From Pelagibacterium sp. (GTDB lineage Bacteria > Pseudomonadota > Alphaproteobacteria > Rhizobiales > Devosiaceae), in NCBI GenBank assembly GCA_002723255.1, contig PBNW01000079.1:1-45963 (forward strand): 45,963 nucleotides of DNA. The letters run 5' to 3'. This document shows, one piece after another, positions 9,321 through 18,802 of the stretch. The notes under the pieces were generated by a model. It searched no databases. It saw only the letters and a list, made by a program, of their open reading frames with translations, and was not told where the DNA came from. A program made the translations under genes and the position numbers. How positions within the stretch are numbered: the first letter of the stretch is position 1; the number at the start of each line of letters is the position of its first letter.

Positions 9321-11288
9321 TTAAGCCCTTCCGTCCTCACGTGCCTTGAGCGGTCCGCCCAGGAACGGGGCAAAGCCGGTCCCCAGGATCATGCCGATAT
9401 CGGCCATGTCGGCGCTTTCAACCACGCCCTCGGAAACGATAACTTCTGCGGTGTCGACAAGCGGCTGGACCAGATCGCGCCCCAGCCCTTCAAGATTGGC
9501 ATGAGCCGGCGCCTTTTCCTTTTGCGCCTTGCCATCCACCCATTTGTAAAAGCCTTCACCGCTCTTGCGGCCCAGCTTTCCATCCGCCAACAGCTTTGCA
9601 AACCTGCTGTCCTCGGGCACCTTCTGGCCCAACTCCTTGGCGACGAACGCCCCGACGTCGAGCCCCACGGTGTCCATCAATTCGATTGGTCCCATGGGCA
9701 TCCCGAAGGCGACAGCCGCCGCATCGAGCTGTTCGGGACTTTCGCCCTTTTCCACCCGGTCGATGGCTTCGAGCATGTAAGGCATGAGCGCCCGATTGAC
9801 CAGAAACCCCGGCTTGGACTTGACCACGACGGGACTCTTGCCGATGGCCAGGACGAATGACGCGCCGACCCGGATCGCATCATCGTCATTGAGTGTCGAT
9901 CGGATCACCTCGACCAGCGGCAATTGCGCCACCGGGTTGAAGAAATGCAGTCCGATCAGCCGGTTGGGATTATCCAGTGCCTCTGCGATCCGCTCCAGTT
10001 CGATCGAGGACGTATTGGTCGCCATGATGGCATTGGGCCTAAGCTGCTTTTCGGCGTTGGAAAAAATCTGCTGCTTGACGTCGAGCTTTTCCACCACCGC
10101 TTCGATCAAGACGTCACACCGCGCGATACCCTTGCCCTCGACATCAGGTTCCAGCCGCGCCATGGCGGCATCGACGGCCTGCCTGGTCTTCAGCCGCTTT
10201 TTGAACAGCTTCTTGGCCCGGTCCAGCGCCGGCTTGATGCGGTCCATATCCATGTCCTGAAGCGTCACGGCCATGCCGCGATAGGCGCACCACGCCGCGA
10301 TATCGCCGCCCATCACCCCGGCGCCCACCACATGGACGCGGACAAATTTGGGCTTGTCCTTGCCCTTGACCCCGAGCCGTTTCAGGCTTTCGGACAAAAA
10401 GAAGACCCGGCGCAGGTTCTGCGCAGTCGGCGAAGCCATCAGCGGCACAAAGGAATCGATCTCGTGGGCGATCATCTTTTTGGGATCGTCGCCATATTTT
10501 TCGAACAGGTCGATCAGCGCATAGGGCGCGGGATAGTGATTTCTCGGCGCCTTCTTGCCCGCTTCCTCGCGCATCTTGTCGGCAACGCGCGAACGGATCG
10601 GCCCGAACGCCATGGCGCGCTTGGTCAAGGGCGCGGGATCGGATCTGCGCCTGGACAGCACCGCCTTGCGGCCCTCCCAGCGCAACATGTCGCGGTGCCG
10701 CACCAGCTTGTCGACAAGGTTGAGTTTTCTCGCCTGCGACGCACGCAGGATCTTGCCGGTCAGCATCAATTGCATCGCATCGACCGGCCCAGCCTGGCGG
10801 ATCGAGCGACCGGTTCCGGCAAAACCGGGAAAAATCCCCAGATTGACCTCCGGAAAGCCCAGCCTGGTGCCCTCGTCGTTGACCGCAATGCGGTAGTGAC
10901 AGGCCAGTGCCAGTTCCAACCCGCCGCCGACACAGAAACCCGAAATGCCGCACACGAACGGGATTTTGAGATCCTCGATCCGCTGGAACACCCCATGGGT
11001 TCGCCGCAGGGCCTCGGGCAGAACGGCCGGGTCGCTCATCTGGTCGAACTCGGAAATGTCGGCCCCCGCAATAAAGCCCGACTTTCCAGACAGCAGGACG
11101 ACGCCCACAAGGCTACCGGCCTGGCCCAGTTGTTCGATATGACCGACCAGTTTCTCGAGCTCGGAAATCACCTCCCGGCTCAAAACGTTGACCGAATTGT
11201 CCTGAACGTCCAGCACCAGCCAGCCGATCTGCTCGACATCGATTGAAAAGTCCCAGTGTCGGGTCTGTGGCGTATCAGCTTGCGCCAA
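9321..11288 (-). CDS. Bifunctional enoyl-CoA hydratase / 3-hydroxyacyl-CoA dehydrogenase (FadB/FadJ type)
   Basis: 655 residues, somewhat shorter than FadB/FadJ (about 715-730). The N-terminal crotonase domain (about 1-200) has GGGLELALACHYR and FPEVNLGIFPGFAGTGR, which carry the two catalytic glutamates. The central NAD-binding domain begins VHVVGAGVMGGDIAAW (about residue 327) and the HADH signature is IGLHFFNPVAQLPLVEVI. The C-terminal domain includes GKLGRKSGEGFYKW. It catalyses the two middle steps of beta-oxidation and probably pairs with the adjacent thiolase. The start is a TTG preceded by GAGGAG at good spacing. Confidence 0.9.
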   Translation of the reverse strand: MAQADTPQTRHWDFSIDVEQIGWLVLDVQDNSVNVLSREVISELEKLVGHIEQLGQAGSLVGVVLLSGKSGFIAGADISEFDQMSDPAVLPEALRRTHGVFQRIEDLKIPFVCGISGFCVGGGLELALACHYRIAVNDEGTRLGFPEVNLGIFPGFAGTGRSIRQAGPVDAMQLMLTGKILRASQARKLNLVDKLVRHRDMLRWEGRKAVLSRRRSDPAPLTKRAMAFGPIRSRVADKMREEAGKKAPRNHYPAPYALIDLFEKYGDDPKKMIAHEIDSFVPLMASPTAQNLRRVFFLSESLKRLGVKGKDKPKFVRVHVVGAGVMGGDIAAWCAYRGMAVTLQDMDMDRIKPALDRAKKLFKKRLKTRQAVDAAMARLEPDVEGKGIARCDVLIEAVVEKLDVKQQIFSNAEKQLRPNAIMATNTSSIELERIAEALDNPNRLIGLHFFNPVAQLPLVEVIRSTLNDDDAIRVGASFVLAIGKSPVVVKSKPGFLVNRALMPYMLEAIDRVEKGESPEQLDAAAVAFGMPMGPIELMDTVGLDVGAFVAKELGQKVPEDSRFAKLLADGKLGRKSGEGFYKWVDGKAQKEKAPAHANLEGLGRDLVQPLVDTAEVIVSEGVVESADMADIGMILGTGFAPFLGGPLKAREDGRA

Positions 11289-11357
11289 GGCTTGACTCCT
11301 CTCGTGTTTCTCTCGGTCGGAACAAGGGTGAAACGGCTCGCAAAGTTCCGCAACCGC

Positions 11358-13841
11358 CTATTCGGCGGCCGCGGTATATTCGCTTTCGGGCTTTTGGGCC
11401 GGGCGCGCCAGGGCGTCGGGAGCAAAATCATCGACCTTGATGACCCTGTCGGTGGCCTCGTCGGCCACCCGCATGATCTGGGCTTCTTCCGCACTCAGGA
11501 TGCCCTTGGATATCGCATCCTCGATGGCGTCCCGATCAAGTCGCCGATCGATCTCGCCCTTCTTGATGGCCCGGAAGAACTTATTTTCGATCTCTGCCGC
11601 CGCCTCGACCTTGACCAGAGCGTCTTCGAGCATGCCCGTGCGATCGGCCGGATCGAAAGTCAGATAGACCCCGCGTGTCAGCCGGTCGCGAAACGGCGAA
11701 TGGCCGAGTACCGAGCGCGCAAGCCGGTAGTTTTCCCGGTCGCGCGACGGACGCGCCCGCCGCCCAAGCGGAAAGATCAGAGCGCCCAGAGCGAATTTGA
11801 GGAACGGGTTGGGGAAATTGTCGATGACTTCCCCGAGCCCCTTTTCGATTCCGGCAATCCGATCGCGGGCAATTGCATCGATCACCGCAACGTCCTCGGG
11901 CATCCGCCCGTCATCCTCATAGCGCTTGAGTGCGGTCGAGAGCAGATAAAGGTCCGAGAAAACGTCCGCCATGCGGCCAGAGAGCATCTGCTTGCGTTTC
12001 AGATCGCCGCCCAGAAAGGCCACAGTCCAGTCGCCCGCCAGCGCAAAGCTTTGCGAATAGCGGTGCAACGCGCGATACCAGCCCTTGAGCTCGTGCTCGA
12101 CCGGGCTCGAGGCGAACCGCCCAAAGGTCAGATTATGCCACCACGACGCCGTCATGTTGCGCAGCATGAACCCGATATGACCCGAAAACGCCGCATCGAA
12201 ATCCTTCAACCCCTGACGCTTGTCGGGGTTCTGGGCAGACTGCACTTCCTTGAGCAAATAGGGATGCGCCCGCAACGCGCCCTGCGCGAACGTGATCAAA
12301 GTCCGCGTCAGGATGTTTGCGCCTTCCACGGTGATCGCCACCGGAATGGTCTGATAACCGGCGAACAGATAGTTGGATGGCCCGTCCTGCACGGCGCGCC
12401 CTCCGTGGATGTCCATGGCATCGTCGACGCGCCCGCGCATTTCCTCGGTCGTGCGGTATTTGAGCGCCGCCGAAATCACTGCCGGCTTTTGCCCGTCATC
12501 GACAATTGCCGCCGTCATGGCCCGCGAAGCCTCGAACTGGTAGGCCGATTTGACAAGCCGCGCCATGCCCTCGCCAACCCCTTCCATCATGCCGATGGAA
12601 ATGCCGAACTGGCGCCGGATGCGCGCATAGGCCGATGTGGTGCGCAGCGCCGCCTTGATCGAAACCGTGCCGATGGCCGGCAGCGAAATGGCGCGGCCCG
12701 TCGCAAGGCATTCCATCAGCATGCGCCAGCCTTGCCCGGCATATTGGGTGCCGCCGATCAAAAATTCCATGGGTACGAAAACGTCGGTGCCCGATGTCGG
12801 CCCGTTCATGAACGCCGAACGCGCCGGCAGATGCCGCCGCCCGATCACAACACCCGGATAATCGGCAGGAACCAGCGCCAGTGTGATGCCGACATCCTCA
12901 CCCTTGCCCAGATGATTGTCGGGATCATAGAGGTTGAATGCCACGCCAAGCAGCGTCGCCACCGGAGCAAGCGTGATATAGCGCTTATCCCAGCTCAGCC
13001 GAACGCCCAGCACCTGCTTGCCTTCGTATTCGCCATAGGTCACCACGCCCACATCGCGCATGCCCGCCGCGTCCGATCCTGCATGCGCGCCGGTCAGCGC
13101 AAAGCACGGCACCTCCTCGCCCTTGGCGAGGCGATGGAGGTATTTGCCCTGCTGTTCGGGCGTGCCGTATTTCTCAAGCAGTTCGCCCGGCCCGAGCGAG
13201 TTGGGCACCATCACCGTGATCCCCGCGGCAACCGAACGCGAGGCGATCTTGGAGACCACCTGGCTCTGCGCCTGCGCCGAAAAGCCTCGGCCCCCATGCT
13301 CCTTGCCGATGAGCATGCCAAGGAAACCCTTGTCTTTGAGGAACTGCCAGACTTCGGGCGGCATATCCATGCGATTGTTGCGCGTGTCCCAATCATCGAT
13401 CATCGCGCAGACCTCTTCGCATGGCCCGTCGATAAACGCCTGTTCTTCCTCGGTCAGCTCGGGCTTGCGAATCTCGAGCAGCCTGTCCCAATCGGGGCGA
13501 CCCGAAAAAATCTCTGCGTCCCAGCCGACGGTTCCCGCATCGAGCGCTTCCTGTTCGGTCCGCGAAATGCGCGGGAGGATCGATTTGACCATGGAATAGG
13601 CAGGGCCGGTCAGAACCCGCTGGCGGACAGGCGGAATGGCCAGAAGCGCCAACACCACGGCGGGCAACAGAGCCAGTATCCACCCGATCGCACTTGTCGA
13701 AAGAGCCAGCCCGTCATCGGGCCGCAGCATGGCTAAGACGCCAATGAACGCTGCGGCCAGCGCCCATTGCCACAACGGGGACTGGCGGATCGCCAGGACC
13801 AGAAAAGCGACAATGCCAATCACGATAAGTGCCAAAACCAT
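11358..13841 (-). CDS. fadE: Acyl-CoA dehydrogenase, FadE type
   Basis: 827 residues, close to E. coli FadE (814). Two or three membrane helices at the N-terminus (MVLALIVIGIVAFLVLA...) precede the acyl-CoA dehydrogenase core. The core contains PCFALTGAHAGSDAAGM, MDIHGGRAVQDGPSNYL and ITVEGANILTRTL, and a FadE-specific C-terminal domain follows. It performs the first FAD-dependent oxidation of acyl-CoAs at the inner membrane. The start is chosen from GGGGAGG eight bases upstream. First gene of the fadE-fadB-thiolase operon (69 bases to the next gene). Its promoter region carries a LiuR-like site at 13978-13992. Confidence 0.92.
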   Translation of the reverse strand: MVLALIVIGIVAFLVLAIRQSPLWQWALAAAFIGVLAMLRPDDGLALSTSAIGWILALLPAVVLALLAIPPVRQRVLTGPAYSMVKSILPRISRTEQEALDAGTVGWDAEIFSGRPDWDRLLEIRKPELTEEEQAFIDGPCEEVCAMIDDWDTRNNRMDMPPEVWQFLKDKGFLGMLIGKEHGGRGFSAQAQSQVVSKIASRSVAAGITVMVPNSLGPGELLEKYGTPEQQGKYLHRLAKGEEVPCFALTGAHAGSDAAGMRDVGVVTYGEYEGKQVLGVRLSWDKRYITLAPVATLLGVAFNLYDPDNHLGKGEDVGITLALVPADYPGVVIGRRHLPARSAFMNGPTSGTDVFVPMEFLIGGTQYAGQGWRMLMECLATGRAISLPAIGTVSIKAALRTTSAYARIRRQFGISIGMMEGVGEGMARLVKSAYQFEASRAMTAAIVDDGQKPAVISAALKYRTTEEMRGRVDDAMDIHGGRAVQDGPSNYLFAGYQTIPVAITVEGANILTRTLITFAQGALRAHPYLLKEVQSAQNPDKRQGLKDFDAAFSGHIGFMLRNMTASWWHNLTFGRFASSPVEHELKGWYRALHRYSQSFALAGDWTVAFLGGDLKRKQMLSGRMADVFSDLYLLSTALKRYEDDGRMPEDVAVIDAIARDRIAGIEKGLGEVIDNFPNPFLKFALGALIFPLGRRARPSRDRENYRLARSVLGHSPFRDRLTRGVYLTFDPADRTGMLEDALVKVEAAAEIENKFFRAIKKGEIDRRLDRDAIEDAISKGILSAEEAQIMRVADEATDRVIKVDDFAPDALARPAQKPESEYTAAAE

Positions 13842-13977
13842 AATGCGGCCTCCCCTGACCTCGTGCGCCCGGGCAACGCCCGCACGCAACACAAATATCG
13901 GCTCGGAACTACAAGCCTCAGCTTCAGTCACGCGCCCGTCTTCGGCACAGCTGAAATCAAGTTGAGCATACACCGGT

Positions 13978-13992
13978 GGACGTAAACGTCAA
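13978..13992 (-). promoter_or_regulatory. LiuR-like operator upstream of fadE
   Basis: On the minus strand the site reads TTGACGTTTACGTCC. MerR-family LiuR regulators recognise repeats of ACGT with short spacing, and a LiuR-like gene lies 2 kb away. It starts 137 bases upstream of the fadE start codon. The pairing of protein and site is inferred. Confidence 0.55.
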
Positions 13993-14186
13993 CTCAATGC
14001 CTAATAGGTCATTCAGTCTGAACGGCCATGGCGCGGCGTGCCGGCTATACAGCGCCTTAATCTAAAACGCATTCGCTACGGATTTGTTTCAAAGAGCCAA
14101 ACGCGCTGGAATCCGGGCATTTGGCACTGCTATCGACCGAGAAATTGGGTCAAACAGGGTAAGGAACCTTGCCCAACGTGCATCGT

Positions 14187-14203
14187 TTGACGCTAACGTT
14201 AGC
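14187..14203 (+). promoter_or_regulatory. LiuR-like operator upstream of the acyl-CoA ligase gene
   Basis: The site reads TTGACGCTAACGTTAGC, containing the perfect palindrome GCTAACGTTAGC. It aligns with the site before fadE as TTGACG-N2-(A/T)ACGT. It lies about 60 bases before the ligase start, a suitable place for a MerR-type regulator of this gene and of the downstream regulator gene. Confidence 0.55.
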
Positions 14204-14259
14204 CCATGACATACTTTTCATGAGCAGGCGTGGACACAAGATCCACCGGAGGAGAGAAC

Positions 14260-15972
14260 ATGAACAAACCGATCAGCGCGCCCCATCCCTGGATAACCGC
14301 TTATCCCGAAGGCATCGACTGGGATGTATCCATCGACACCACTCCGGTCCATGAGCAGCTTTTGGCCTCCTGCGCCAAGATGGGCGACGCCACCGCGCTG
14401 GATTTCATGGGCGCCACCACGTCGTTTCGGCGTCTGGGAGAACAGGTCAACGCTCTGGCCGGCGCACTACAGTCCGAACTCGGAGTGGCAAAGGGCGACC
14501 GCGTTGCGCTGCTCATGCCCAACACTCCCTTCTACGTTATTTCCTATTTTGCGGTGCTGCGCATCGGCGCCACCGTGGTCAACTGCAATCCCCTCTATTC
14601 CCTCAACGAACTGAGCCACATTGTCTCCAACTCCGGCGCGACCGTTCTCATTACGCTCGACCTCAAGGCGACATATCCCAATGCCGAGAAACTGGTGGGT
14701 CAGGGCCATATCAAGAACCTCGTCGTGGCCCACTTCCCCAACGCGCTGCCGGGAATGAAAAAGATCCTGTTTTCGATGTTCAAGGGAAAGGACATCGTAA
14801 AGACGGCAGAGTCGCCCGCCGCGCGCGCCGTCATATCCTTTGAGGATCTGATGACCAAAGGCAGGACGCCCACGCCCGTCCAGATCGATCCCGAAAAGGA
14901 CGTCGCCGTTCAGCAATATACCGGCGGCACCACGGGCACCCCCAAAGGCGCCATGCTCAGTCACGCCAATATCGCGGCCAATATGAGCCAGATCGACAAA
15001 TGGGGGTGCGGGCTGTTCTACCCCCCCTCCAAAATCGTCGCCGTACTGCCCTTTTTCCATATCTTTGCGATGACCGTATGCATGAACGTGCCGCTGTGCT
15101 CGGGTGCCCAGGTCGTCATGCTTCCGCGCTTTGAAATGAAGGCTTTCCTCTCCCTCATGAAGCGCACCAAACCCAACGTTCTGCCTGCCGTCCCGACTCT
15201 GCTGCATGCCCTGGCCACCAAGAACACGGCGACCGCCGAAATCCTTTCGCCCATCGAAGTTGCGATTTCCGGCGGCGCCGGCCTTCCAGGCGAAACACGC
15301 GAGGCCTTCGCCAGAAAGTCCAACGCCATTCTCGCCGAAGGCTACGGTCTGACCGAAGCCTCCCCGGTCGTGACCTGCGCGGCCCTGCGCGTACCCTCCA
15401 AGCCCGGATCGATCGGCCTGCCGCTGCCCGCAACCGACGTTCGCTTTGTCGATCTCGACGATCCCGACAAGGAAGTGGCCCAGGGCGAGCGCGGGGAACT
15501 CGTGCTCAAGGGCCCCCAGGTCATGCTCGGCTATTTCGATGACGAGGAGGCCACCAAGGCGGCCTTCACCGCCAATGGCTATCTGCGCACCGCAGATGTC
15601 GGCCATTTCGATGAGGACGGCTATGTGTTCCTTGTCGATCGCATCAAGGATTTGATCATCTGCTCGGGCTTTAACGTCTATCCGCGCGCCATCGAAGATG
15701 CGATCTACCAGCACCCAGCTGTGGACGAAACCAATGTGATCGGCGTAAAGGATGAGTATCGCGGAGAAGTGCCAATCGCCTATGTAAAACTCAAGGACGG
15801 GCAATCGCTGACCGAGGGCGGCCTTAAGGATTTTCTCAAGGACCGTCTCTCCAAGCTCGAAATGCCCCGCGAAATCATTTTCCGCGACGAGTTACCCAAG
15901 ACCATGATCGGCAAGCTCTCCAAGAACGATCTGCGTGCCGATTACGAAGAAAATGTCCAAGCGGGGGGATAG
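14260..15972 (+). CDS. Long-chain fatty acid-CoA ligase (FadD-like)
   Basis: 570 residues, ANL superfamily, about the usual FadD length. It adenylates a fatty acid and transfers it to CoA, feeding the beta-oxidation genes across the promoter. Motifs are the P-loop YTGGTTGTPKGAMLSH, EGYGLTEASPV, the adenylate-binding GYLRTADVGHFDEDGYVFLVD and the hinge/lysine region near the C-terminus (PKTMIGKLSKNDLR, catalytic lysine in GK). The ATG at 14260 has GGAGGAG seven bases upstream. The substrate chain length cannot be read from the sequence. Confidence 0.9.
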   Translation: MNKPISAPHPWITAYPEGIDWDVSIDTTPVHEQLLASCAKMGDATALDFMGATTSFRRLGEQVNALAGALQSELGVAKGDRVALLMPNTPFYVISYFAVLRIGATVVNCNPLYSLNELSHIVSNSGATVLITLDLKATYPNAEKLVGQGHIKNLVVAHFPNALPGMKKILFSMFKGKDIVKTAESPAARAVISFEDLMTKGRTPTPVQIDPEKDVAVQQYTGGTTGTPKGAMLSHANIAANMSQIDKWGCGLFYPPSKIVAVLPFFHIFAMTVCMNVPLCSGAQVVMLPRFEMKAFLSLMKRTKPNVLPAVPTLLHALATKNTATAEILSPIEVAISGGAGLPGETREAFARKSNAILAEGYGLTEASPVVTCAALRVPSKPGSIGLPLPATDVRFVDLDDPDKEVAQGERGELVLKGPQVMLGYFDDEEATKAAFTANGYLRTADVGHFDEDGYVFLVDRIKDLIICSGFNVYPRAIEDAIYQHPAVDETNVIGVKDEYRGEVPIAYVKLKDGQSLTEGGLKDFLKDRLSKLEMPREIIFRDELPKTMIGKLSKNDLRADYEENVQAGG

Positions 15973-15976
15973 TATC

Positions 15977-16393
15977 TTGAACAAGCACGATGCCGAAAAG
16001 CGCGACCTGTTCGCCATCACCGATCTGGCAAACGAGTTCTCCATTTCCACCCGTGCCATACGATTTTACGAAACCAAGGGGCTCTTAAAGCCCGACCGCC
16101 TGGGGTCGACCCGGGTTTTCAGACGGCGCGACCGCGCCCGGCTGATCCTCATTTTGCGTGGCAAGCGGCTGGGTTTCACCCTGCGCGATATCTCCGAATA
16201 TCTCAGCCTTTACGATGCCGACGGCACCCGAACCGCCCAGGTCAAGCTGTTGATCGAAAAGGTCGATGAACGCCTCGAGCTGCTGCGCGCGCAATTGACC
16301 GACCTCGAAACCACAATCACCGAGTTGACCGAGATCCGCCAGCTTGCCGATGAGCGGCTGCGCAACGGAACGCCGGAGGGTGAAACGGCCTGA
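15977..16393 (+). CDS. MerR-family regulator, LiuR type
   Basis: 138 residues from a TTG at 15977 (an ATG at 15953, overlapping the ligase gene, is an alternative). The N-terminal winged helix-turn-helix reads FAITDLANEFSISTRAIRFYE, then DRARLILILRGKRLGFTLRDI, the signature of the LiuR branch that controls fatty-acid and branched-chain amino-acid breakdown in proteobacteria. A coiled-coil dimerisation helix (about 85-125) follows. There is no cysteine cluster, so it is not a metal or redox sensor of the SoxR/CueR kind; known relatives respond to CoA metabolites. It follows the acyl-CoA ligase by 4 bases and probably controls itself and the divergent fadE operon. Confidence 0.82.
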   Translation: MNKHDAEKRDLFAITDLANEFSISTRAIRFYETKGLLKPDRLGSTRVFRRRDRARLILILRGKRLGFTLRDISEYLSLYDADGTRTAQVKLLIEKVDERLELLRAQLTDLETTITELTEIRQLADERLRNGTPEGETA

Positions 16394-16408
16394 CGCCCGG
16401 TTTACCGG

Positions 16409-18637
16409 TCAGGCCCGCCTGCGCCGCCCTGCCGGGGTGTGTGCATTGGCATCGAGCCAATCATCGATGGCTTTAGCGGTGAGCGGTCTGGAATAGAGAT
16501 AACCCTGTTGTGCGTCGCATCCGAGCGCATCGAGGAACCGTCTCTGGGCATCGGTTTCCACACCCTCTGCAACAACACGCATATTGAGACTCTGTCCCAT
16601 GCAGATTATCGCGGTTGCAACCGCCTGCGCCCCAGCGTCGCTTTCGAGCCGGTCGATGAATGCCCTGTCGATCTTGAGCTCTTTGACCGGAAGGCGGGCA
16701 ATCAGCGACAGGGAGGAAAAGCCCGTCCCGAAATCGTCCATCGACAGATTGACGCCCATTTTGCTCAACGCATCGGTATTGGCCGTCACGGCAGCCGTCT
16801 GGTCGAGCATCAGGCTTTCGGTGATCTCGATGGTCAGATCGGACGGGGCAAGCCCGTGCGCGGCAAGCGTTTCACCAACCTGGGCACAAAAAGCGCCATT
16901 GCGGAACTGCTGGGCCGAGATATTGACCGAGACCGCCGGGATGTGTCGCCCCGCCGCACGCCAGTGCGCCAGTTGAGCGCAAGCTGTTCGCAGCGCCCAG
17001 AGCCCGATATCCTCGATCATCCCGATCTGCTCGGCGACCGGTATGAACCGGTCGGGACCGACCGGCCCCAACTGGGGATGGGTCCAGCGCGCCAGTGCTT
17101 CCACTCCATATATTTCTTCGCTGTTGCGATCGATCTGCGGCTGGAAGGCAAGCGAAAGCTGGCCATCGGCCAGCGCCTCGCGCAACGCAACCCCCAGTTC
17201 CAGCCGGTCGCGATTGGCCGCGTTCATTTCCGGCGAGAAGAAGTGATAATTGGCCCGCCCCGCAGCCTTGGCCCCAAACATCGCCGTTTCGCATTTGTTG
17301 ACCAGCGTTTCGACATCGGTCGCATCGCCCGGATAGAGTGCAATGCCGATCGAGCTCGAAAGCGATACTGTCGTTCCGCTGATCTCGAATGGCTCCCTGA
17401 GGCTGGCCAGCAGGTCCTGGGCCGCCGCCGCGGCGCCTTCCGCCCGACAATCGTCGAGCAGGATGATGAACGCGTCCGCGCTCATCCGGGCCACCATGTC
17501 CGATGATGAGGCACGATCAAGAAGCCGCTGACTGACCGCTTCGAGCACCATATCCCCCGCAGGCAGCCCGTAGGCGTCGTTGATATCCTTGAACCTGTCG
17601 AGATCGAGACACAGGCATGCCAGCGATTTCCTGCGCAGGGGGTCACCCGCCAGGGTCTGCTCGACCCGCTGACGCATCAGCACGCGGTTGGGCAGGCCCG
17701 TCAGCGCGTCATAATAGGCAAGCCGACGGATCTGCGTCCGCGCTTCGTGCCGCTCGATCGCCATTACGCACAGACTGAGGCACGCCTCCACCAGCCGCAA
17801 ATGCCATGCACTCGGTGGCCGGCGCTCCGGAAAATAGAAGGCGAAGGTCCCGGCGACGCGCCCGTCGCGCAACACCATCGGATATGACCAGCACGCCCTT
17901 AGCCCCAGCGGCAGAAAAAGATGCTTGAAATCGATCCATAGTGGGTCGGTTTCGATATCTTCGACCACCACCGGTTCGCCCCGCCAGGCGGCGGTGCCGC
18001 AACTGCCGGTCCGGGGCCCGATTTCAAGCCCGTCGATCTGTTTCGCCACCGAGGCCGGCAGGCTCGGCGCCGCCAGAGGCCGCAGCCTACGGTTCTCGTC
18101 CACCCCCAGGATCGAACAGACCGTATCGGGCGCGAGCGCCTGCACCTGCTCGCAGATATGGCCCATGAACTCCGTGAGCGGCATGTCACGGCTCAGCGCA
18201 TCGAGTGAGACGCGCTGGAAAACCTGAAGACGCTTCGATTGCGTGGTGTCGGCGAGCATGGCGATAAGATGGGTAAAATGTCCCTGGGCGTCGTGCACCG
18301 GATCGAGCCAGGCCGAAACCCAGACCGGATCGCCCGATCGCGTGCGCAACAGCAAATCGTCGCTAAATCCCCCGCCCGTATTGCCAAAGCTGCGCGCCCT
18401 TTGATGCAACCGTTCATCGATCATCGGGCCGGCCAGCAGAGACCAGGGAGCCTGTCCGGCAAAATCGTCCAGCCCATAGCCCAACAGCGCCTCGAAAGCG
18501 GGATTGAGATAGCACGGATGCCCCTCGGCATTCGAAATCAGGATAGCCCGATCAGTGCGTGTGATCGCCAGTTCGATAAGATCGAGCCGGCTCGGATTGG
18601 CGGTCAGACACCCGCCAGCGCTTCGTCCATCGTGCAT
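16409..18637 (-). CDS. PAS-GAF-GGDEF-EAL protein, probable c-di-GMP phosphodiesterase
   Basis: 742 residues: PAS (about 20-135), GAF (about 150-300), GGDEF (about 305-470), EAL (about 485-730). The cyclase active-site motif is degenerate, SADAF at residues 386-390 instead of GGDEF/GGEEF, so diguanylate cyclase activity is unlikely. The EAL half keeps its catalytic residues: E513 (GVEALARW), N572 (VSVNIS), E604 (EITES), D634-D635 (DDFGTGFSSL), K655 (ELKID) and E691 (EGVET). It should therefore break down c-di-GMP, with the inputs of PAS and GAF and perhaps GTP binding to the ruined GGDEF as control. No membrane helices, so cytoplasmic. Its stop and that of the LiuR-type gene face each other 15 bases apart around a small CCGGT/ACCGG hairpin. 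Confidence 0.88.
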   Translation of the reverse strand: MHDGRSAGGCLTANPSRLDLIELAITRTDRAILISNAEGHPCYLNPAFEALLGYGLDDFAGQAPWSLLAGPMIDERLHQRARSFGNTGGGFSDDLLLRTRSGDPVWVSAWLDPVHDAQGHFTHLIAMLADTTQSKRLQVFQRVSLDALSRDMPLTEFMGHICEQVQALAPDTVCSILGVDENRRLRPLAAPSLPASVAKQIDGLEIGPRTGSCGTAAWRGEPVVVEDIETDPLWIDFKHLFLPLGLRACWSYPMVLRDGRVAGTFAFYFPERRPPSAWHLRLVEACLSLCVMAIERHEARTQIRRLAYYDALTGLPNRVLMRQRVEQTLAGDPLRRKSLACLCLDLDRFKDINDAYGLPAGDMVLEAVSQRLLDRASSSDMVARMSADAFIILLDDCRAEGAAAAAQDLLASLREPFEISGTTVSLSSSIGIALYPGDATDVETLVNKCETAMFGAKAAGRANYHFFSPEMNAANRDRLELGVALREALADGQLSLAFQPQIDRNSEEIYGVEALARWTHPQLGPVGPDRFIPVAEQIGMIEDIGLWALRTACAQLAHWRAAGRHIPAVSVNISAQQFRNGAFCAQVGETLAAHGLAPSDLTIEITESLMLDQTAAVTANTDALSKMGVNLSMDDFGTGFSSLSLIARLPVKELKIDRAFIDRLESDAGAQAVATAIICMGQSLNMRVVAEGVETDAQRRFLDALGCDAQQGYLYSRPLTAKAIDDWLDANAHTPAGRRRRA

Positions 18638-18802
18638 TCTGCAATCCCGGATCTTGTTCCCCCGTTCGGGCGACCCTGAAGCCGTCCCGCACGAGAGAGT
18701 GTGAAGACCCAGAGATTAATGAAGCCTGTTTTTTCCCCGCTTCCCACAGAGCGACCGGCCCCAGGGTTAATCTGGCCTTGCAATGATTGGTACAAACGGC
18801 AC

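Larger units (their letters stand above)
13842..14259. other. Divergent promoter region between fadE and the acyl-CoA ligase gene
   Basis: 418 bases without a credible gene. It holds two similar ACGT-containing sites, one nearer each gene (13978-13992 and 14187-14203), in opposite orientations facing their own genes. No core promoter could be assigned with confidence. Confidence 0.6.

Noticed and set aside
11256-13736. Long plus-strand open frame (826 codons) opposite fadE
   Set aside because: It mirrors the coding pattern of fadE on the other strand, is rich in Arg/His/Pro with no recognisable motif, and is a by-product of high GC. The same applies to the 543-codon frame opposite oppA (6215-7846) and the frame opposite the FadB-like gene (9924-11246).
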